DNA of 64,000 nt, taken from positions 62,001 to 126,000 of the forward strand of contig NZ_VEBK01000007.1 of NCBI RefSeq assembly GCF_007676755.1. The letters are read 5' to 3'. The stretch's first letter is position 1; every line of letters begins with the position of its first letter. The DNA comes from Bacillus sp. FJAT-22090 (GTDB lineage Bacteria > Bacillota > Bacilli > Bacillales_A > Planococcaceae). Positions 33,645-42,631 of the stretch are shown here, one piece after another. The translations under genes were made by a program, and so were the position numbers. The notes beneath the pieces are model-generated. The model had not been told where the DNA came from, ran no database searches, and saw nothing but the letters and a program-made list of their open reading frames with translations.

Positions 33645-34890
33645 GATAAAAAAAGACGACGATACATTAGATGAGCTATTAACCAATATGCCCAAGTTTA
33701 CAGATCAACGTTCCAAAGAAGAAATATATAATCGGGTAAAAGTGGAAGTAGAAGCTCAAATTAAGGAAGAAAAAAGAAAGGCTTCTGCAGTGTCATTCTC
33801 CAAATGGATGCCTTTTATAGTTTCTGTTGCATCCATTTTGCTTCTTACATTTCTTGTTTCTTCATATATCGATCAAAAAGAAACAGCGATATCAACAGAA
33901 AGTGAAGCCGATCAAGCCTCTCCAACAGCAAAGATGCGCTCTATGGATGAAGCAAAAGAAAGTGAAGAAACGTCACTGGTAGAAGAAGGGGACCAAGCAA
34001 GTGAAATGACGACGATGTCGGCAATGATAGATACTAGCATCGAGTTATTACCTTTGCATAAAACGACATCCGTTTACGCAGATACTGTAAACGAAGGGAC
34101 AGTTTTTCATTTTTCACTTGTTGAAAATGCATTAACAATTCCTGTTACTATTATTATTCCAAAAGAAAAGATTGAAGCTGATTTTCCAGGAATTACTCCA
34201 ACCAGCCTACAATTGTATGATAGATATGCAGGTCAGATTGATGAAGAATCCTTAGGCTTTATGGAGTATCATCCATATAAAGGCTACTTTATCGCCGAGG
34301 ATAAACTATTAAAGCACTATTTACCTAAAGACCACGGATACGATATGGCGTCAGGTGCTTCCACGACTTATCGACAATCGATAAACGAAATATTTACAGA
34401 CTTTGAAACCTTTTTAGCAGTAAATGAAGATAGTTCACCAATAGAATGGGATCAAGTCGGATTGTGGGAAAAACCTAGTAAACTTGATGGAAAATTAGGT
34501 CATACTAATTACTATAATTATCATGCGAATAATGGAGAAAATTATTTAGCACCTAATTTTGGGAATTCTTATAATTCTATCTCAGAGGCTTTTTTAGCAA
34601 TGAAAACTGAAGATAATGATATTTATACTTCTGTAATTCCCTCCTCAGTTACTTATTCTTATAAGGAAGAGAAAGGGGTAGCAGTTATTCAATTCGATGA
34701 TACGCTTGACTTAACAAAATTGGAACCTTTAGCGGCAACTAGGCTAATAGAAGCATTTTCATTAACAGGTGCAAGCTTCAAAACGAAAGTGAAGCTGGAA
34801 AACGTAGCACAACAAGAGTGGGCAGAATTCGATTTAACCAAGCCTCTCCCTGTTCCGCTGGGACCAAATGGTTTTATCATGAACAATTAA
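33637..34890 (+). CDS. rsiX: Anti-sigma-X factor RsiX
   Basis: A 417-residue single-pass membrane protein. The N-terminal cytoplasmic part (residues 1-55) would bind SigX. The membrane segment is WMPFIVSVASILLLTFLVSS (about 56-75). A Ser/Glu-rich linker and a long extracytoplasmic domain follow. The ATG at 33637 overlaps sigX by 8 nt and has GGAGGG 11 nt upstream. It is longer than B. subtilis RsiX (about 368 aa) but has the same layout. Assignment rests mainly on topology and synteny. Confidence 0.88.
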   Translation: MSEIKKDDDTLDELLTNMPKFTDQRSKEEIYNRVKVEVEAQIKEEKRKASAVSFSKWMPFIVSVASILLLTFLVSSYIDQKETAISTESEADQASPTAKMRSMDEAKESEETSLVEEGDQASEMTTMSAMIDTSIELLPLHKTTSVYADTVNEGTVFHFSLVENALTIPVTIIIPKEKIEADFPGITPTSLQLYDRYAGQIDEESLGFMEYHPYKGYFIAEDKLLKHYLPKDHGYDMASGASTTYRQSINEIFTDFETFLAVNEDSSPIEWDQVGLWEKPSKLDGKLGHTNYYNYHANNGENYLAPNFGNSYNSISEAFLAMKTEDNDIYTSVIPSSVTYSYKEEKGVAVIQFDDTLDLTKLEPLAATRLIEAFSLTGASFKTKVKLENVAQQEWAEFDLTKPLPVPLGPNGFIMNN

Positions 34891-34892
34891 CT

Positions 34893-34937
34893 AAAAAGCA
34901 TACAACACATAGTGATCTGTGTGTTGTATGCTTTTTT
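34893..34937 (+). terminator. Terminator after rsiX
   Basis: AAAAAGCATACAACACA pairs perfectly with TGTGTTGTATGCTTTTT around TAGTGATCTG. Confidence 0.95.
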
Positions 34938-34994
34938 GAATATACTACTATGGGGAATTTAGGTAATACAGTTCTATTACGGAACTGGAGTGAA

Positions 34995-35120
34995 ATGAAA
35001 ATGAATAAGGACATCAAATTTAACGAAATAACCTGTTTAGCACATGCTTTAAGACTTCTGTTTAAAGTAGGAGAAATGAATATGTATGAAGTTAGAATAC
35101 AAAGAATATCAAAGGAATGA
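34995..35120 (+). CDS. Possible small protein upstream of padR
   Basis: A 41-codon frame from ATG 34995, preceded by GGAG at 4 nt spacing. It reads MKMNKDIKFNEITCLAHALR and onward, with a mixed amphipathic composition and no recognised domain. A second frame of 31 codons (35124-35219) follows 3 nt later with its own AAGGA. Either both are real small genes or they are remnants at the border of the acquired cassette. No homologue is recognised. Confidence 0.25.
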   Translation: MKMNKDIKFNEITCLAHALRLLFKVGEMNMYEVRIQRISKE

Positions 35121-35227
35121 ATAATGAAGAACTATATCATCTCAGACAAAGATGCCAGTTTAAAGAGCGTTACAAAAAAACATCATAGACAATCCATTAA
35201 AGCGATAAACAGCATCTAAAAAAAGAT

Positions 35228-35256
35228 TTGACATTACCACTACTCGGTGTTACGAT
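35228..35256 (+). promoter_or_regulatory. SigA-type promoter of the padR cassette
   Basis: TTGACA at 35228-35233 and TACGAT at 35251-35256 are separated by 17 nt. ACTAC (35239-35243) and GTAGT (35263-35267) form a dyad spanning the -10 box, a plausible PadR operator. Confidence 0.6.
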
Positions 35257-35372
35257 ATACCTGTAGTAAGTAATACTTAATAGAATGATTTTTGGAAAGC
35301 TATTCAGTAAAAATTCCTTTAGTACTAAGTTATACTTATAAAAAGTCAGACGGAAGAGAGGAGGATTCGAAT

Positions 35373-35693
35373 ATGGAAAATTTAACAGAAATGCTGAAGG
35401 GATCGCTGGAAGGCTGCGTATTAGAAATCATCAGCCGCCATGAAACTTATGGTTATGAAATTACCCGCCGCCTGAACGAGCTTGGATTTACCGAAGTAGT
35501 GGAAGGAACGGTCTACACTATCCTCGTGCGATTAGAAAAGAAAAAGCTAGTGAATATAGTAAAGAAACCATCAGATATGGGACCACCTCGCAAGTTTTAC
35601 TCACTTAATGAGGCTGGTTGCAAGGAACTTGAATTATTTTGGAAAAAGTGGGACTTTGTATCATCAAAAATAAACGTCTTGAAGTCATTCTAG
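35373..35693 (+). CDS. PadR-family transcriptional regulator
   Basis: A 106-residue winged-helix repressor of the short PadR subfamily. The hallmark is LEGCVLEIISRHETYGYEIT, then EGTVYTILVRLEKKKLV and the wing PPRKFYSLNEAG. ATG 35373 lies 8 nt after AGGAGG; the longer frame from 35292 lacks a site. It leads a DUF1048 gene and an ABC exporter pair, a common arrangement in which PadR represses a drug-inducible transporter. Composition becomes visibly GC-richer from here. Confidence 0.93.
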   Translation: MENLTEMLKGSLEGCVLEIISRHETYGYEITRRLNELGFTEVVEGTVYTILVRLEKKKLVNIVKKPSDMGPPRKFYSLNEAGCKELELFWKKWDFVSSKINVLKSF

Positions 35694-35763
35694 CTTCATA
35701 AGATATTCCGTACGATATTTTTGGATTGTATGGTTCAGCTTATTAAAAAAGGAGGAAAATAAC

Positions 35764-36105
35764 ATGATGGATATGTTCAAAAAAATGATTGGTGATAAAA
35801 AAGAGTACAAGATGATGATGGGTCGGGTTGATGCTTTGCCAGAGGATTACGAGTTTGTATTTAAGAAAATTCAAAGCTACATGTGGAATTTCTCAGCGGG
35901 CAATGGAATGGATATGCTGCACATTCAGTATGAATTAATCGAGTTGTTCGAAGCAGGTGCAGCTGATGGAAGACAAGTGCTGGAAATTACTGGTGAAGAC
36001 GTAGCTTCCTTTGCTGATGAACTTGTGGCAAACGCTAAAACCTATGTCGCCAAGTATCAGGAAGAGTTGAATCAGAGTATCATGAAGCGATTGGGAAAAA
36101 AATAA
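35764..36105 (+). CDS. DUF1048 family protein
   Basis: A 113-residue helical protein with the DUF1048 pattern. The N-terminal KKMIGDKKEYKMMMGRVDAL is followed by LPEDYEFVFKKIQSYMW and a conserved DVASFADELVANAKTY. The family is nearly always encoded next to a PadR regulator, as here. Its role is unknown, possibly a partner of the regulator or the transporter. AAAGGAGG precedes the ATGATG start. It is probably co-transcribed with padR. Confidence 0.85.
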   Translation: MMDMFKKMIGDKKEYKMMMGRVDALPEDYEFVFKKIQSYMWNFSAGNGMDMLHIQYELIELFEAGAADGRQVLEITGEDVASFADELVANAKTYVAKYQEELNQSIMKRLGKK

Positions 36106-36267
36106 ATTCAATAGATTATACCGACTGAATAGCTGTTTGCAAATGTGAAATGCCCCCTTTGTTATTCAGTTTTATTTTCGCTAAGTAATAAGTGATACAG
36201 GTTACCGGTGGTACTAAGTAGGGGGATAAACAATCTAGCTCCGCAAGGCGCATAAGGAGGAAAAAGT

Positions 36268-37029
36268 ATGAACAATGCAGCGATCTCAGTAAAAGGGTTA
36301 ACGAAATCTTTTAAAGACAAGGAAATCTTAAAGGGGGTGGATTTTGAGGTGCGGCGTGGTGAAATTTTCGCACTACTGGGCTCAAATGGAGCAGGCAAGA
36401 CGACGACGGTCAACATACTCTCAACTTTAATGAAGGCTGATGACGGCGAAGTAGGTATTTGCGGGTTTGATGTCCAGCGTCAACCGGATCATGTTCGCCA
36501 AAACATCAGCCTGACAGGGCAATTCGCAGCTTTAGATGGCATGCTGACCGGACGAGAAAACCTGATGATGATTGCCAGGTTGCGGGGAGTTTCCAAACCC
36601 GCTCGAGTTGCCGACAGTCTGCTTGCAAGATTCGGTCTGCGTGAGGCGGCAAACCGCCGGGCTGACAAATATTCCGGTGGGATGAAGCGTCGGCTTGACA
36701 TAGCCATGAGCCTAATCGGTACACCAGCAGTCATTTTTCTCGACGAACCAACGACAGGGCTTGACCCTGAAGCACGGATTGAAGTTTGGGATACCGTCAA
36801 GGAGCTTGCCGGCGGTGGCACGACCATCTTGTTGACGACCCAGTACCTGGAGGAAGCCGAACAATTGGCGGACCATATAGGCATCCTGCATGGCGGAAAA
36901 ATCATCACGACCGGTACCCTTACCGAACTCAAAGGGATGTTCCCGCCAGCGAAAGTGGAATACATTGAGAAGCAACCGACCTTGGAGGAAATTTTCCTCG
37001 CAATCATTGGCAAAAAGGAGGAGATGTAA
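36268..37029 (+). CDS. ABC transporter ATP-binding protein, DrrA-like
   Basis: A 253-residue ATPase. Walker A is GSNGAGKTTT, the Q-loop SLTGQFAALD, the signature YSGGMKRRLDIAMSL, Walker B VIFLDEPTTGLDPEAR, and the H-loop region TTQYLEEAEQLADH. The GLDPEAR-type D-loop and the short C-terminal tail place it in the DRA/daunorubicin-resistance exporter group. ATAAGGAGG lies before the ATG. Its stop codon abuts the permease ATG, so the two are co-translated. It is clearly GC-richer than neighbouring core genes, which suggests horizontal origin. The exported substrate is unknown. Confidence 0.94.
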   Translation: MNNAAISVKGLTKSFKDKEILKGVDFEVRRGEIFALLGSNGAGKTTTVNILSTLMKADDGEVGICGFDVQRQPDHVRQNISLTGQFAALDGMLTGRENLMMIARLRGVSKPARVADSLLARFGLREAANRRADKYSGGMKRRLDIAMSLIGTPAVIFLDEPTTGLDPEARIEVWDTVKELAGGGTTILLTTQYLEEAEQLADHIGILHGGKIITTGTLTELKGMFPPAKVEYIEKQPTLEEIFLAIIGKKEEM

Positions 37030-37779
37030 ATGAAAAACAAAACAGGAGTATTACTTGGCCGTTTAATGCGCAATATCAAGCGCAGCCCGGATACAATTAT
37101 TACGGTGGCGATTACTCCAATTATGATGATGCTGCTGTTTGTCTATGTATTTGGCGGTGCCATAGAAACGGGTACGGACAACTATGTCAATTATTTATTG
37201 CCAGGAATCTTGCTGATGGCTATCGCATCCGGTGTCGCATACACTTCTGTGAGGCTGTTTACAGATGTAAAGAGTGGGCTAATGTCGCGTTTCATTTCCA
37301 TGCCCATCAAGCGCTCATCGATATTGTGGGCTCACGTGCTAACCTCGCTCCTTTCTAATGTGCTTACTTTAATAATTGTTATCCTCGTTGCGCTTTTGAT
37401 GGGTTTCCGTTCCAGCGCTGATATCCTGGATTGGCTCGTGGTAGCTGGAATACTCGGACTGTTTACGCTGGCGCTGACATGGCTGGCGATCATTCCTGGC
37501 TTGACGGCGAGTTCTATGGAAGGGTCGTATGCCTACTCGTACCCGCTGATTTTCTTGCCATTTATCAGTTCTGCCTTTGTGCCTACTGAAACCATGCCTA
37601 AAATTGTCCGTACTTTCGCAGAGAACCAGCCCGTCACTTCAATCGTGAATGTAATTCGTGCCCTTTTGTTTGAAGGGACTGTTGGCAACGAAATCTGGAT
37701 AGCGCTTGCCTGGTGCATTGGCATTATGATCATCGCTTACTTCTTCGCCAGTAGAGAATTTAAGCGCAAGTTAGGGTAA
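37030..37779 (+). CDS. ABC-2 type permease, DrrB-like
   Basis: A 249-residue membrane protein with six predicted segments. It has the ABC-2 family pattern VNYLLPGILLMAIASGVAYTS and FISMPIKRSSILWAH (coupling helix region), ending near ASREFKRKLG. It pairs with the ATPase immediately upstream to form an exporter, probably for a drug or hydrophobic toxin. It shares the raised GC content of the cassette. No T-rich hairpin terminator is evident directly after it. Confidence 0.92.
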   Translation: MKNKTGVLLGRLMRNIKRSPDTIITVAITPIMMMLLFVYVFGGAIETGTDNYVNYLLPGILLMAIASGVAYTSVRLFTDVKSGLMSRFISMPIKRSSILWAHVLTSLLSNVLTLIIVILVALLMGFRSSADILDWLVVAGILGLFTLALTWLAIIPGLTASSMEGSYAYSYPLIFLPFISSAFVPTETMPKIVRTFAENQPVTSIVNVIRALLFEGTVGNEIWIALAWCIGIMIIAYFFASREFKRKLG

Positions 37780-38032
37780 AAAACCCCTTTTTGAGATTAG
37801 CCATATCAATAATTACCTCTTCAATGAAAAAAGTAGGATATGTATAAGAACAAGACCCTGCCAAAATAAATTCATTAGCTATTTCTCAATTCCATTCTTT
37901 CTATACAAACCCCGAACAATGGAAGAGATAGGAAGGTCATACTAAACCGGCCCCACGAACTACAAGGCATGCAAGAAACAATGACGACAAGATATGCTTG
38001 CATCGAACTTAAGATTCTCTAAGACAGAAGTA

Positions 38033-38061
38033 TTGCATAACAGTTCAAACTTTGATAAAAT
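38033..38061 (+). promoter_or_regulatory. SigA-type promoter of ribU
   Basis: TTGCAT at 38033-38038 and TAAAAT at 38056-38061 with a 17-nt spacer lie about 45 nt upstream of the FMN riboswitch. The preceding stretch (37780-38032) holds nothing I recognise. Confidence 0.6.
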
Positions 38062-38106
38062 GTATTCAATTCAAGATATTCTTGAAGGACAATAAAATAT
38101 TGATTC

Positions 38107-38231
38107 ATCTTCGGGGCAGGGTGAAATTCCCGATCGACGGTAAGAGAAATTTTTTCTTAAGCCCGTGAGCCGTAATGGCAGGATTTGGTGCGATTCCAAA
38201 GCCGACAGTATAGTCTGGATGGGAGAAGGTG
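38107..38231 (+). promoter_or_regulatory. FMN riboswitch (RFN element)
   Basis: The conserved RFN blocks appear in order: ATCTTCGGGGCAGGGTGAAA, TTCCCGATCGACGGTA, GCCCGTGAGC, GATTTGGTGCGATTCCAAAG, CCGACAGTATAGTCTGGATG and GGGAGAAGGT. FMN binding would favour the downstream terminator and shut off the riboflavin transporter gene. Confidence 0.96.
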
Positions 38232-38292
38232 AAGGTGCAGACGTGTTTCGTATACTCTTATACGGATACGCTTATTTAAGTGTACCTTTTAC

Positions 38293-38329
38293 TCCTTTAA
38301 GCCTGTTATAAAAGCTTAAGGGATTTTTT
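38293..38329 (+). terminator. Riboswitch-controlled terminator before ribU
   Basis: TCCTTTAAGC pairs with GCTTAAGGGA with one G-U pair, followed by TTTTTT. It lies between the RFN aptamer and the ribU start, as expected for transcription attenuation. Confidence 0.85.
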
Positions 38330-38393
38330 GAGTAGGAAATACGGTCTGAACTTTTCTTCTTGTGGAGTGAATCACAAAAGGAGAGAGGATTTT

Positions 38394-38987
38394 ATGATTA
38401 AAAGCAAGACGCGGATGCTTATTGCAATTGCTATGTTAAGTAGTATTTCTTTTGTTCTCATGCTACTTGCATTTCCGTTACCAGTGCTACCAGCTTATTT
38501 AAAGGTAGATTTTAGTGACATTCCAGCACTAATAGCCGCTATTACGATGGGCCCAATTGCCGGGGTTCTTGTAGCATTATTAAAAAATGTATTGGATTGG
38601 TTGTTTTCTGGAAGTCCAACAGGGGTTCCGGTGGGGCATATGGCAAACTTTGTGACAAGTATTTTATTTTTAACTCCTGTTTACTTAATTTATCGTAAAG
38701 CTACATCATCTAAAGGAATTACTTATGGATTAGCTTGTGGAACAATCTCTATGGCATTTGGGATGAGTGTATTGAATTATTATGTGTTTTTACCGATGTA
38801 TGCTTATTTCTTAAACTTTCCAATGGAAACTGGAACGGCATTATTCAATTCTATCATTTTCGGTATATTACCGTTTAATCTTATAAAAGGTATTTTAGTG
38901 ACAGTAGTCATGATTGTTTTATTCAAACGAATGAAGCCTTTGCTTGATAAAATTGCGAATTCATTTGGTGTTGTCAATATAAGTTAA
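38394..38987 (+). CDS. ribU: Riboflavin ECF transporter S component RibU
   Basis: A 197-residue membrane protein with about five to six segments. It is the riboflavin-binding S component of an ECF transporter (B. subtilis YpaA/FmnP). Conserved features are the N-terminal MLIAIAMLSSISFVLMLLAF, then YLKVDFSDIPALIAAITMGP and VLDWLFSGSPTGVPVGHMAN, which line the vitamin site. ATG 38394 follows AAAGGAGAGAGG; the frame open from 38328 runs back into the terminator. The FMN riboswitch confirms its role. Energising ECF subunits are not in this window. Confidence 0.96.
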   Translation: MIKSKTRMLIAIAMLSSISFVLMLLAFPLPVLPAYLKVDFSDIPALIAAITMGPIAGVLVALLKNVLDWLFSGSPTGVPVGHMANFVTSILFLTPVYLIYRKATSSKGITYGLACGTISMAFGMSVLNYYVFLPMYAYFLNFPMETGTALFNSIIFGILPFNLIKGILVTVVMIVLFKRMKPLLDKIANSFGVVNIS

Positions 38988-39027
38988 AAAAAGGTCGTTT
39001 CTCTAATTAATGAGAAACGACCTTTTT
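38987..39027. terminator. Bidirectional terminator between ribU and fer
   Basis: AAAAAGGTCGTTTCTC pairs perfectly with GAGAAACGACCTTTTT around TAATTAAT. It suits both convergent genes. Confidence 0.93.
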
Positions 39028-39063
39028 AGCTCAATCTATATTACAAGGAAATGATCTAAGACA

Positions 39064-39351
<288 letters not shown>

Positions 39352-39422
39352 CTATCCTATTCATTCTAAAGATATTTTCATCAGATTTCAACCAAAATAC
39401 ATTTAAATGTGAGGGATTTCAG

Positions 39423-40454
39423 TTGCATTTCCAACAATTATTACTATTGATTATATATAAATTTCAAGGAGAACGATCTGCATCAGCACCCTATTATTTG
39501 TTAAGAGGAAAAAAGTCAGGACAAACTATTCAAGATGTTACGTATTTTAACTTACATCCTTACTTCTCGCTTTATCCTAAACTATCAAAGGAAGCATTCG
39601 ATGAGGAAATTACGGCACTTCTTGCTAAGAACTATATCGTAATGGATGATTCCTTTCTCGCAATAACCGAAAAAGGCTTACATCATATTCTTGCGATGAG
39701 ACCCCTTTTTTATAATGGGTGGGTATATAGAGGAAGGGAGTTTACTTTTTGGAAAAGGATGGAGTTGATTGTTCAAACATTATCCCATTTTCAAGAAAAC
39801 GAAAAAAGGTTTATTCCTGTTCAAAAAGATAACGAAATTCATCATTTTGTGAAAGGCTTTTTACTTCCAAGAGATTTTCAATCGATTGCATTTGGAGCAA
39901 GCTTTAAAGAACAATTGACGTGCTTACTTGAAAATCCTAATTTACTAGAAATTCATCGTAATTTGTTTGTATATCGGTTGAGCGGGTACAAGGATAGTGG
40001 ATTAACGTGGGAGCAGCTCGCTGCTCATCATAGTATGGGAGTTTTAGATGTAAAGTTCCTATTTATCGAGAGTTTACATATTATGTTGAATGACATAACA
40101 ATGGAAAAATATCCGGATATATCAGTGTTAACAAACGATGTTTATGCAAAAACACCTTTAACTGATTCTGCATTGAAAACGAGTAAATTATTTGAAAAAG
40201 GATATTCTTTAAATGAAATCGCTAAAATGCGTTTTCTAAAAGAAAATACAATTGAAGACCATGTGATTGAAATCGTGTCGGCAAAGCCGGAATTTCCTAT
40301 TTCTTCTTTTATTGCCGGTGAACAAATACAGCTTGTGTTGCAAATTTCTGCCGAGTTGCAAACGAAAAAGTTAAAAATGATTCGTGAGAAAGCCCCTGAC
40401 TTAAGCTTTTTTCAAATTAGACTAGCGCTAACGATTGGAGGAACATATGGATAA
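39423..40454 (+). CDS. ypbB: YpbB-like protein with a C-terminal HTH
   Basis: A 343-residue protein that always accompanies the adjacent RecQ-family helicase gene in Bacillales. The C-terminal region (residues about 258-343) has a helix-turn-helix resembling the RQC/HRDC accessory part of helicases (SLNEIAKMRFLKENTIEDHV). The TTG start lies shortly after GAGGGAT. It overlaps recS by 8 nt, so it is translationally coupled. One reading is that it supplies a domain that is missing from the short helicase. Confidence 0.85.
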   Translation: MHFQQLLLLIIYKFQGERSASAPYYLLRGKKSGQTIQDVTYFNLHPYFSLYPKLSKEAFDEEITALLAKNYIVMDDSFLAITEKGLHHILAMRPLFYNGWVYRGREFTFWKRMELIVQTLSHFQENEKRFIPVQKDNEIHHFVKGFLLPRDFQSIAFGASFKEQLTCLLENPNLLEIHRNLFVYRLSGYKDSGLTWEQLAAHHSMGVLDVKFLFIESLHIMLNDITMEKYPDISVLTNDVYAKTPLTDSALKTSKLFEKGYSLNEIAKMRFLKENTIEDHVIEIVSAKPEFPISSFIAGEQIQLVLQISAELQTKKLKMIREKAPDLSFFQIRLALTIGGTYG

Positions 40455-41871
40455 ATTGACGAAAGTGCTTAAAGACAAATTTGGTTATGATTCATTTCGC
40501 AACGGACAAAAGGAAATAATCGAACAAGTAATAGCTGGGCGGGACGTAGTTGCAATTTTACCTACCGGTATGGGGAAATCACTACTATACCAATTACCAG
40601 CGTATATGATGGAAGGGACGGTAGTAGTTGTTTCTCCTTTATTGTCTTTAATGCAAGATCAAGTGGAGCAACTCAAAATGATTGGGGAGAAAAGTGTAAT
40701 TGCTATCAACTCTTTTTTGACTTTTGAACAAAGAGAGTTTGCTTTTCGTCATTTGTCTTTTTATAAATTTATTTTTACTTCACCAGAAATGCTGCAGAAC
40801 GAAAGATTTAATAAAGCCCTTGAAGAAATACGAATCGCTTATATTGTGGCGGATGAAGCGCATTGTATTTCCCAATGGGGATTTGACTTCCGACCGGATT
40901 ATTTAAGAATCGCTCGATGGCTAAAAATTTTTCGAGCAACGAATGTACTTGCCTTAACTGCCACTGCAACTAGAACTGTTGTAGAAGATATTAAAACGAC
41001 TTTATTGATGAAAGAGCCATATGAGTATATCCATTCAGTTGATCGACCTTCCATTGCATATGAAGTCAAACAAATGGCAAATCAACAGGAAAAGCTTGCT
41101 TGGATAATAGATAGAATAACAAATACCGGTGGTCCAGGAATTGTATATACACAATCACGCAAAAAAACAGAAATGTATGCAAAGGAACTTCGGAATAGAG
41201 GTGTTAGATGCGCGTTTTACCATGCGAAAATGGAGCAAGAAGATCGCATTTTAGTACAGCAACAGTTTCAACAAGGACAGCTAGACTGGATATGCGCAAC
41301 GAATGCTTTTGGCATGGGAATACATAAAGACAATATTCGTCAAATTATTCATGATCATATTCCAACATCCGTGGCGAGCTATATGCAAGAAGTAGGAAGA
41401 GCATCAAGAGACGGAAAACAAGCAATCGCATCTTTACTCTATACTACCTCAGATGTGGAACAGGCGTTTTATGTTTCAATGCAGGACTTTCCAGAAGAAA
41501 CGGATATCCAGCTCATTTATCAAACCGATAACTTTCAACTACAATTACCAGAAACGACGGAACGAATTTTAAATTATTGGAAGGAAGAATTAACCGAGCA
41601 AGAAACAATTCATTTATTTCAAAATATTAAACAAAAAAAGTGGGTTGAAATTCAAGCTTTGTACAATATTATTCATAATGAATTATGTATAAGGGAGCAG
41701 TTATTACATTTTTTTGATGAACAATTGATTGATCGTCCAATTAATTGTTGCTCCAAGTGTTTGTTAAATTTGGAGGAATTATTAGAAAGTAAAAAACAAA
41801 CGCATGAAACAAGTGAGCATTTTAATTGGAAGTATAGGCTAGATGAACTTCTACAATCGTATAACCTTTAG
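40447..41871 (+). CDS. recS: RecQ-family ATP-dependent DNA helicase RecS
   Basis: A 474-residue superfamily-2 helicase. Motif 0 is FGYDSFRNGQKEII, motif I LPTGMGKSLLYQLP, motif II VADEAHCISQWGFDFRP, motif III ALTATATRTV, and motif VI YMQEVGRASRDGK. It has the C-terminal zinc-binding cysteines (CIREQL and CCSKC) but no HRDC domain, so it matches the short B. subtilis RecS (YpbC) rather than full RecQ. ATG 40447 lies after TGGAGGA inside the ypbB end. Its role is in recombination and fork repair. Confidence 0.93.
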   Translation: MDKLTKVLKDKFGYDSFRNGQKEIIEQVIAGRDVVAILPTGMGKSLLYQLPAYMMEGTVVVVSPLLSLMQDQVEQLKMIGEKSVIAINSFLTFEQREFAFRHLSFYKFIFTSPEMLQNERFNKALEEIRIAYIVADEAHCISQWGFDFRPDYLRIARWLKIFRATNVLALTATATRTVVEDIKTTLLMKEPYEYIHSVDRPSIAYEVKQMANQQEKLAWIIDRITNTGGPGIVYTQSRKKTEMYAKELRNRGVRCAFYHAKMEQEDRILVQQQFQQGQLDWICATNAFGMGIHKDNIRQIIHDHIPTSVASYMQEVGRASRDGKQAIASLLYTTSDVEQAFYVSMQDFPEETDIQLIYQTDNFQLQLPETTERILNYWKEELTEQETIHLFQNIKQKKWVEIQALYNIIHNELCIREQLLHFFDEQLIDRPINCCSKCLLNLEELLESKKQTHETSEHFNWKYRLDELLQSYNL

Positions 41872-41943
41872 GGAAGTTTACTTTTTCAACAAAATTCGTC
41901 ATAATAGAAGTAGATATGAAGGTAGAAATGGAGTTTGAGAAAT

Positions 41944-42558
41944 ATGAATCAAGACGACTATCAAAAGAAAATAGATGAGCACAGACAGTCCATAGGGGTA
42001 GAAGACGAAAAAGTTGAATTAAGCAGAAGCAGAAGAAAAAATACAGGAAAAAAAGCAAAGAAAAAATCTAGAAATATTTTAATACCAACTTTGTTCTGTG
42101 TTTTTATACTAATTCCTGTATGCATTTTCATTTATGTACAATTTTTCTACACACCTAAAGAAGTAGAAGAAGTTCAAGATGCTGGTATTATACAAGTAGA
42201 AACGAAAATTATAACAAATAGTACAAATGAAAAAGAAGAGGAAACAACTCCAGAGGAAGATCAATCAGTAGCAGAGGAACAAGCTGCAGCTGGAAAGACT
42301 CCGGAAAAAGAAGAGCCAAAAATAGAAGAGCCTAAAGTAGAAGAACAACCAAAAATAGAACAACCCAAAAAACCGGTAGTAAAAGAAGAGCCTAAACAGA
42401 ATACTCCGTCCAAGACACATATCGTAAAATCGAACGAAACTTTATATCGTATTGCCATAAATTATTATAATGATCCCACTGCAGTTGAAAAGATCAAGGC
42501 AGCGAATGGCTTATCTTCAAACGAAATTTCTGTTGGTCAAAAGTTAATCTTGCCTTAA
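41944..42558 (+). CDS. ypbE: LysM-domain membrane protein, YpbE-like
   Basis: A 204-residue protein. It has a basic cytoplasmic N-terminus (SRSRRKNTGKKAKKKSR) and one membrane segment (about 47-69). A Glu/Pro/Lys-rich linker with imperfect PKIEEPKVEEQPKIEQPKK repeats follows. The C-terminal LysM domain is THIVKSNETLYRIAINYYND to ISVGQKLILP. It is probably anchored in the membrane and bound to peptidoglycan. I use ATG 41944 (10 nt from GGAG); TTG 41935 is only 1 nt from the site. Synteny with ypbE after recS supports the name. Confidence 0.88.
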   Translation: MNQDDYQKKIDEHRQSIGVEDEKVELSRSRRKNTGKKAKKKSRNILIPTLFCVFILIPVCIFIYVQFFYTPKEVEEVQDAGIIQVETKIITNSTNEKEEETTPEEDQSVAEEQAAAGKTPEKEEPKIEEPKVEEQPKIEQPKKPVVKEEPKQNTPSKTHIVKSNETLYRIAINYYNDPTAVEKIKAANGLSSNEISVGQKLILP

Positions 42559-42631
42559 TACTGTGAAAAAGAAGGATAATTGTATTTTTTGTTGAATATA
42601 TAATTATATACTGTTTGAAAGAGGTGTTTGT

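Noticed and set aside
34818-34994. N-terminal part of a 100-codon frame overlapping the rsiX end
   Set aside because: It runs through the rsiX terminator hairpin; only the part from ATG 34995 could be a separate gene.
36489-37079. A 196-codon antisense frame within the ABC genes
   Set aside because: It is a shadow of the GC-richer ATPase gene, which has complete Walker, signature and H-loop motifs on the plus strand.
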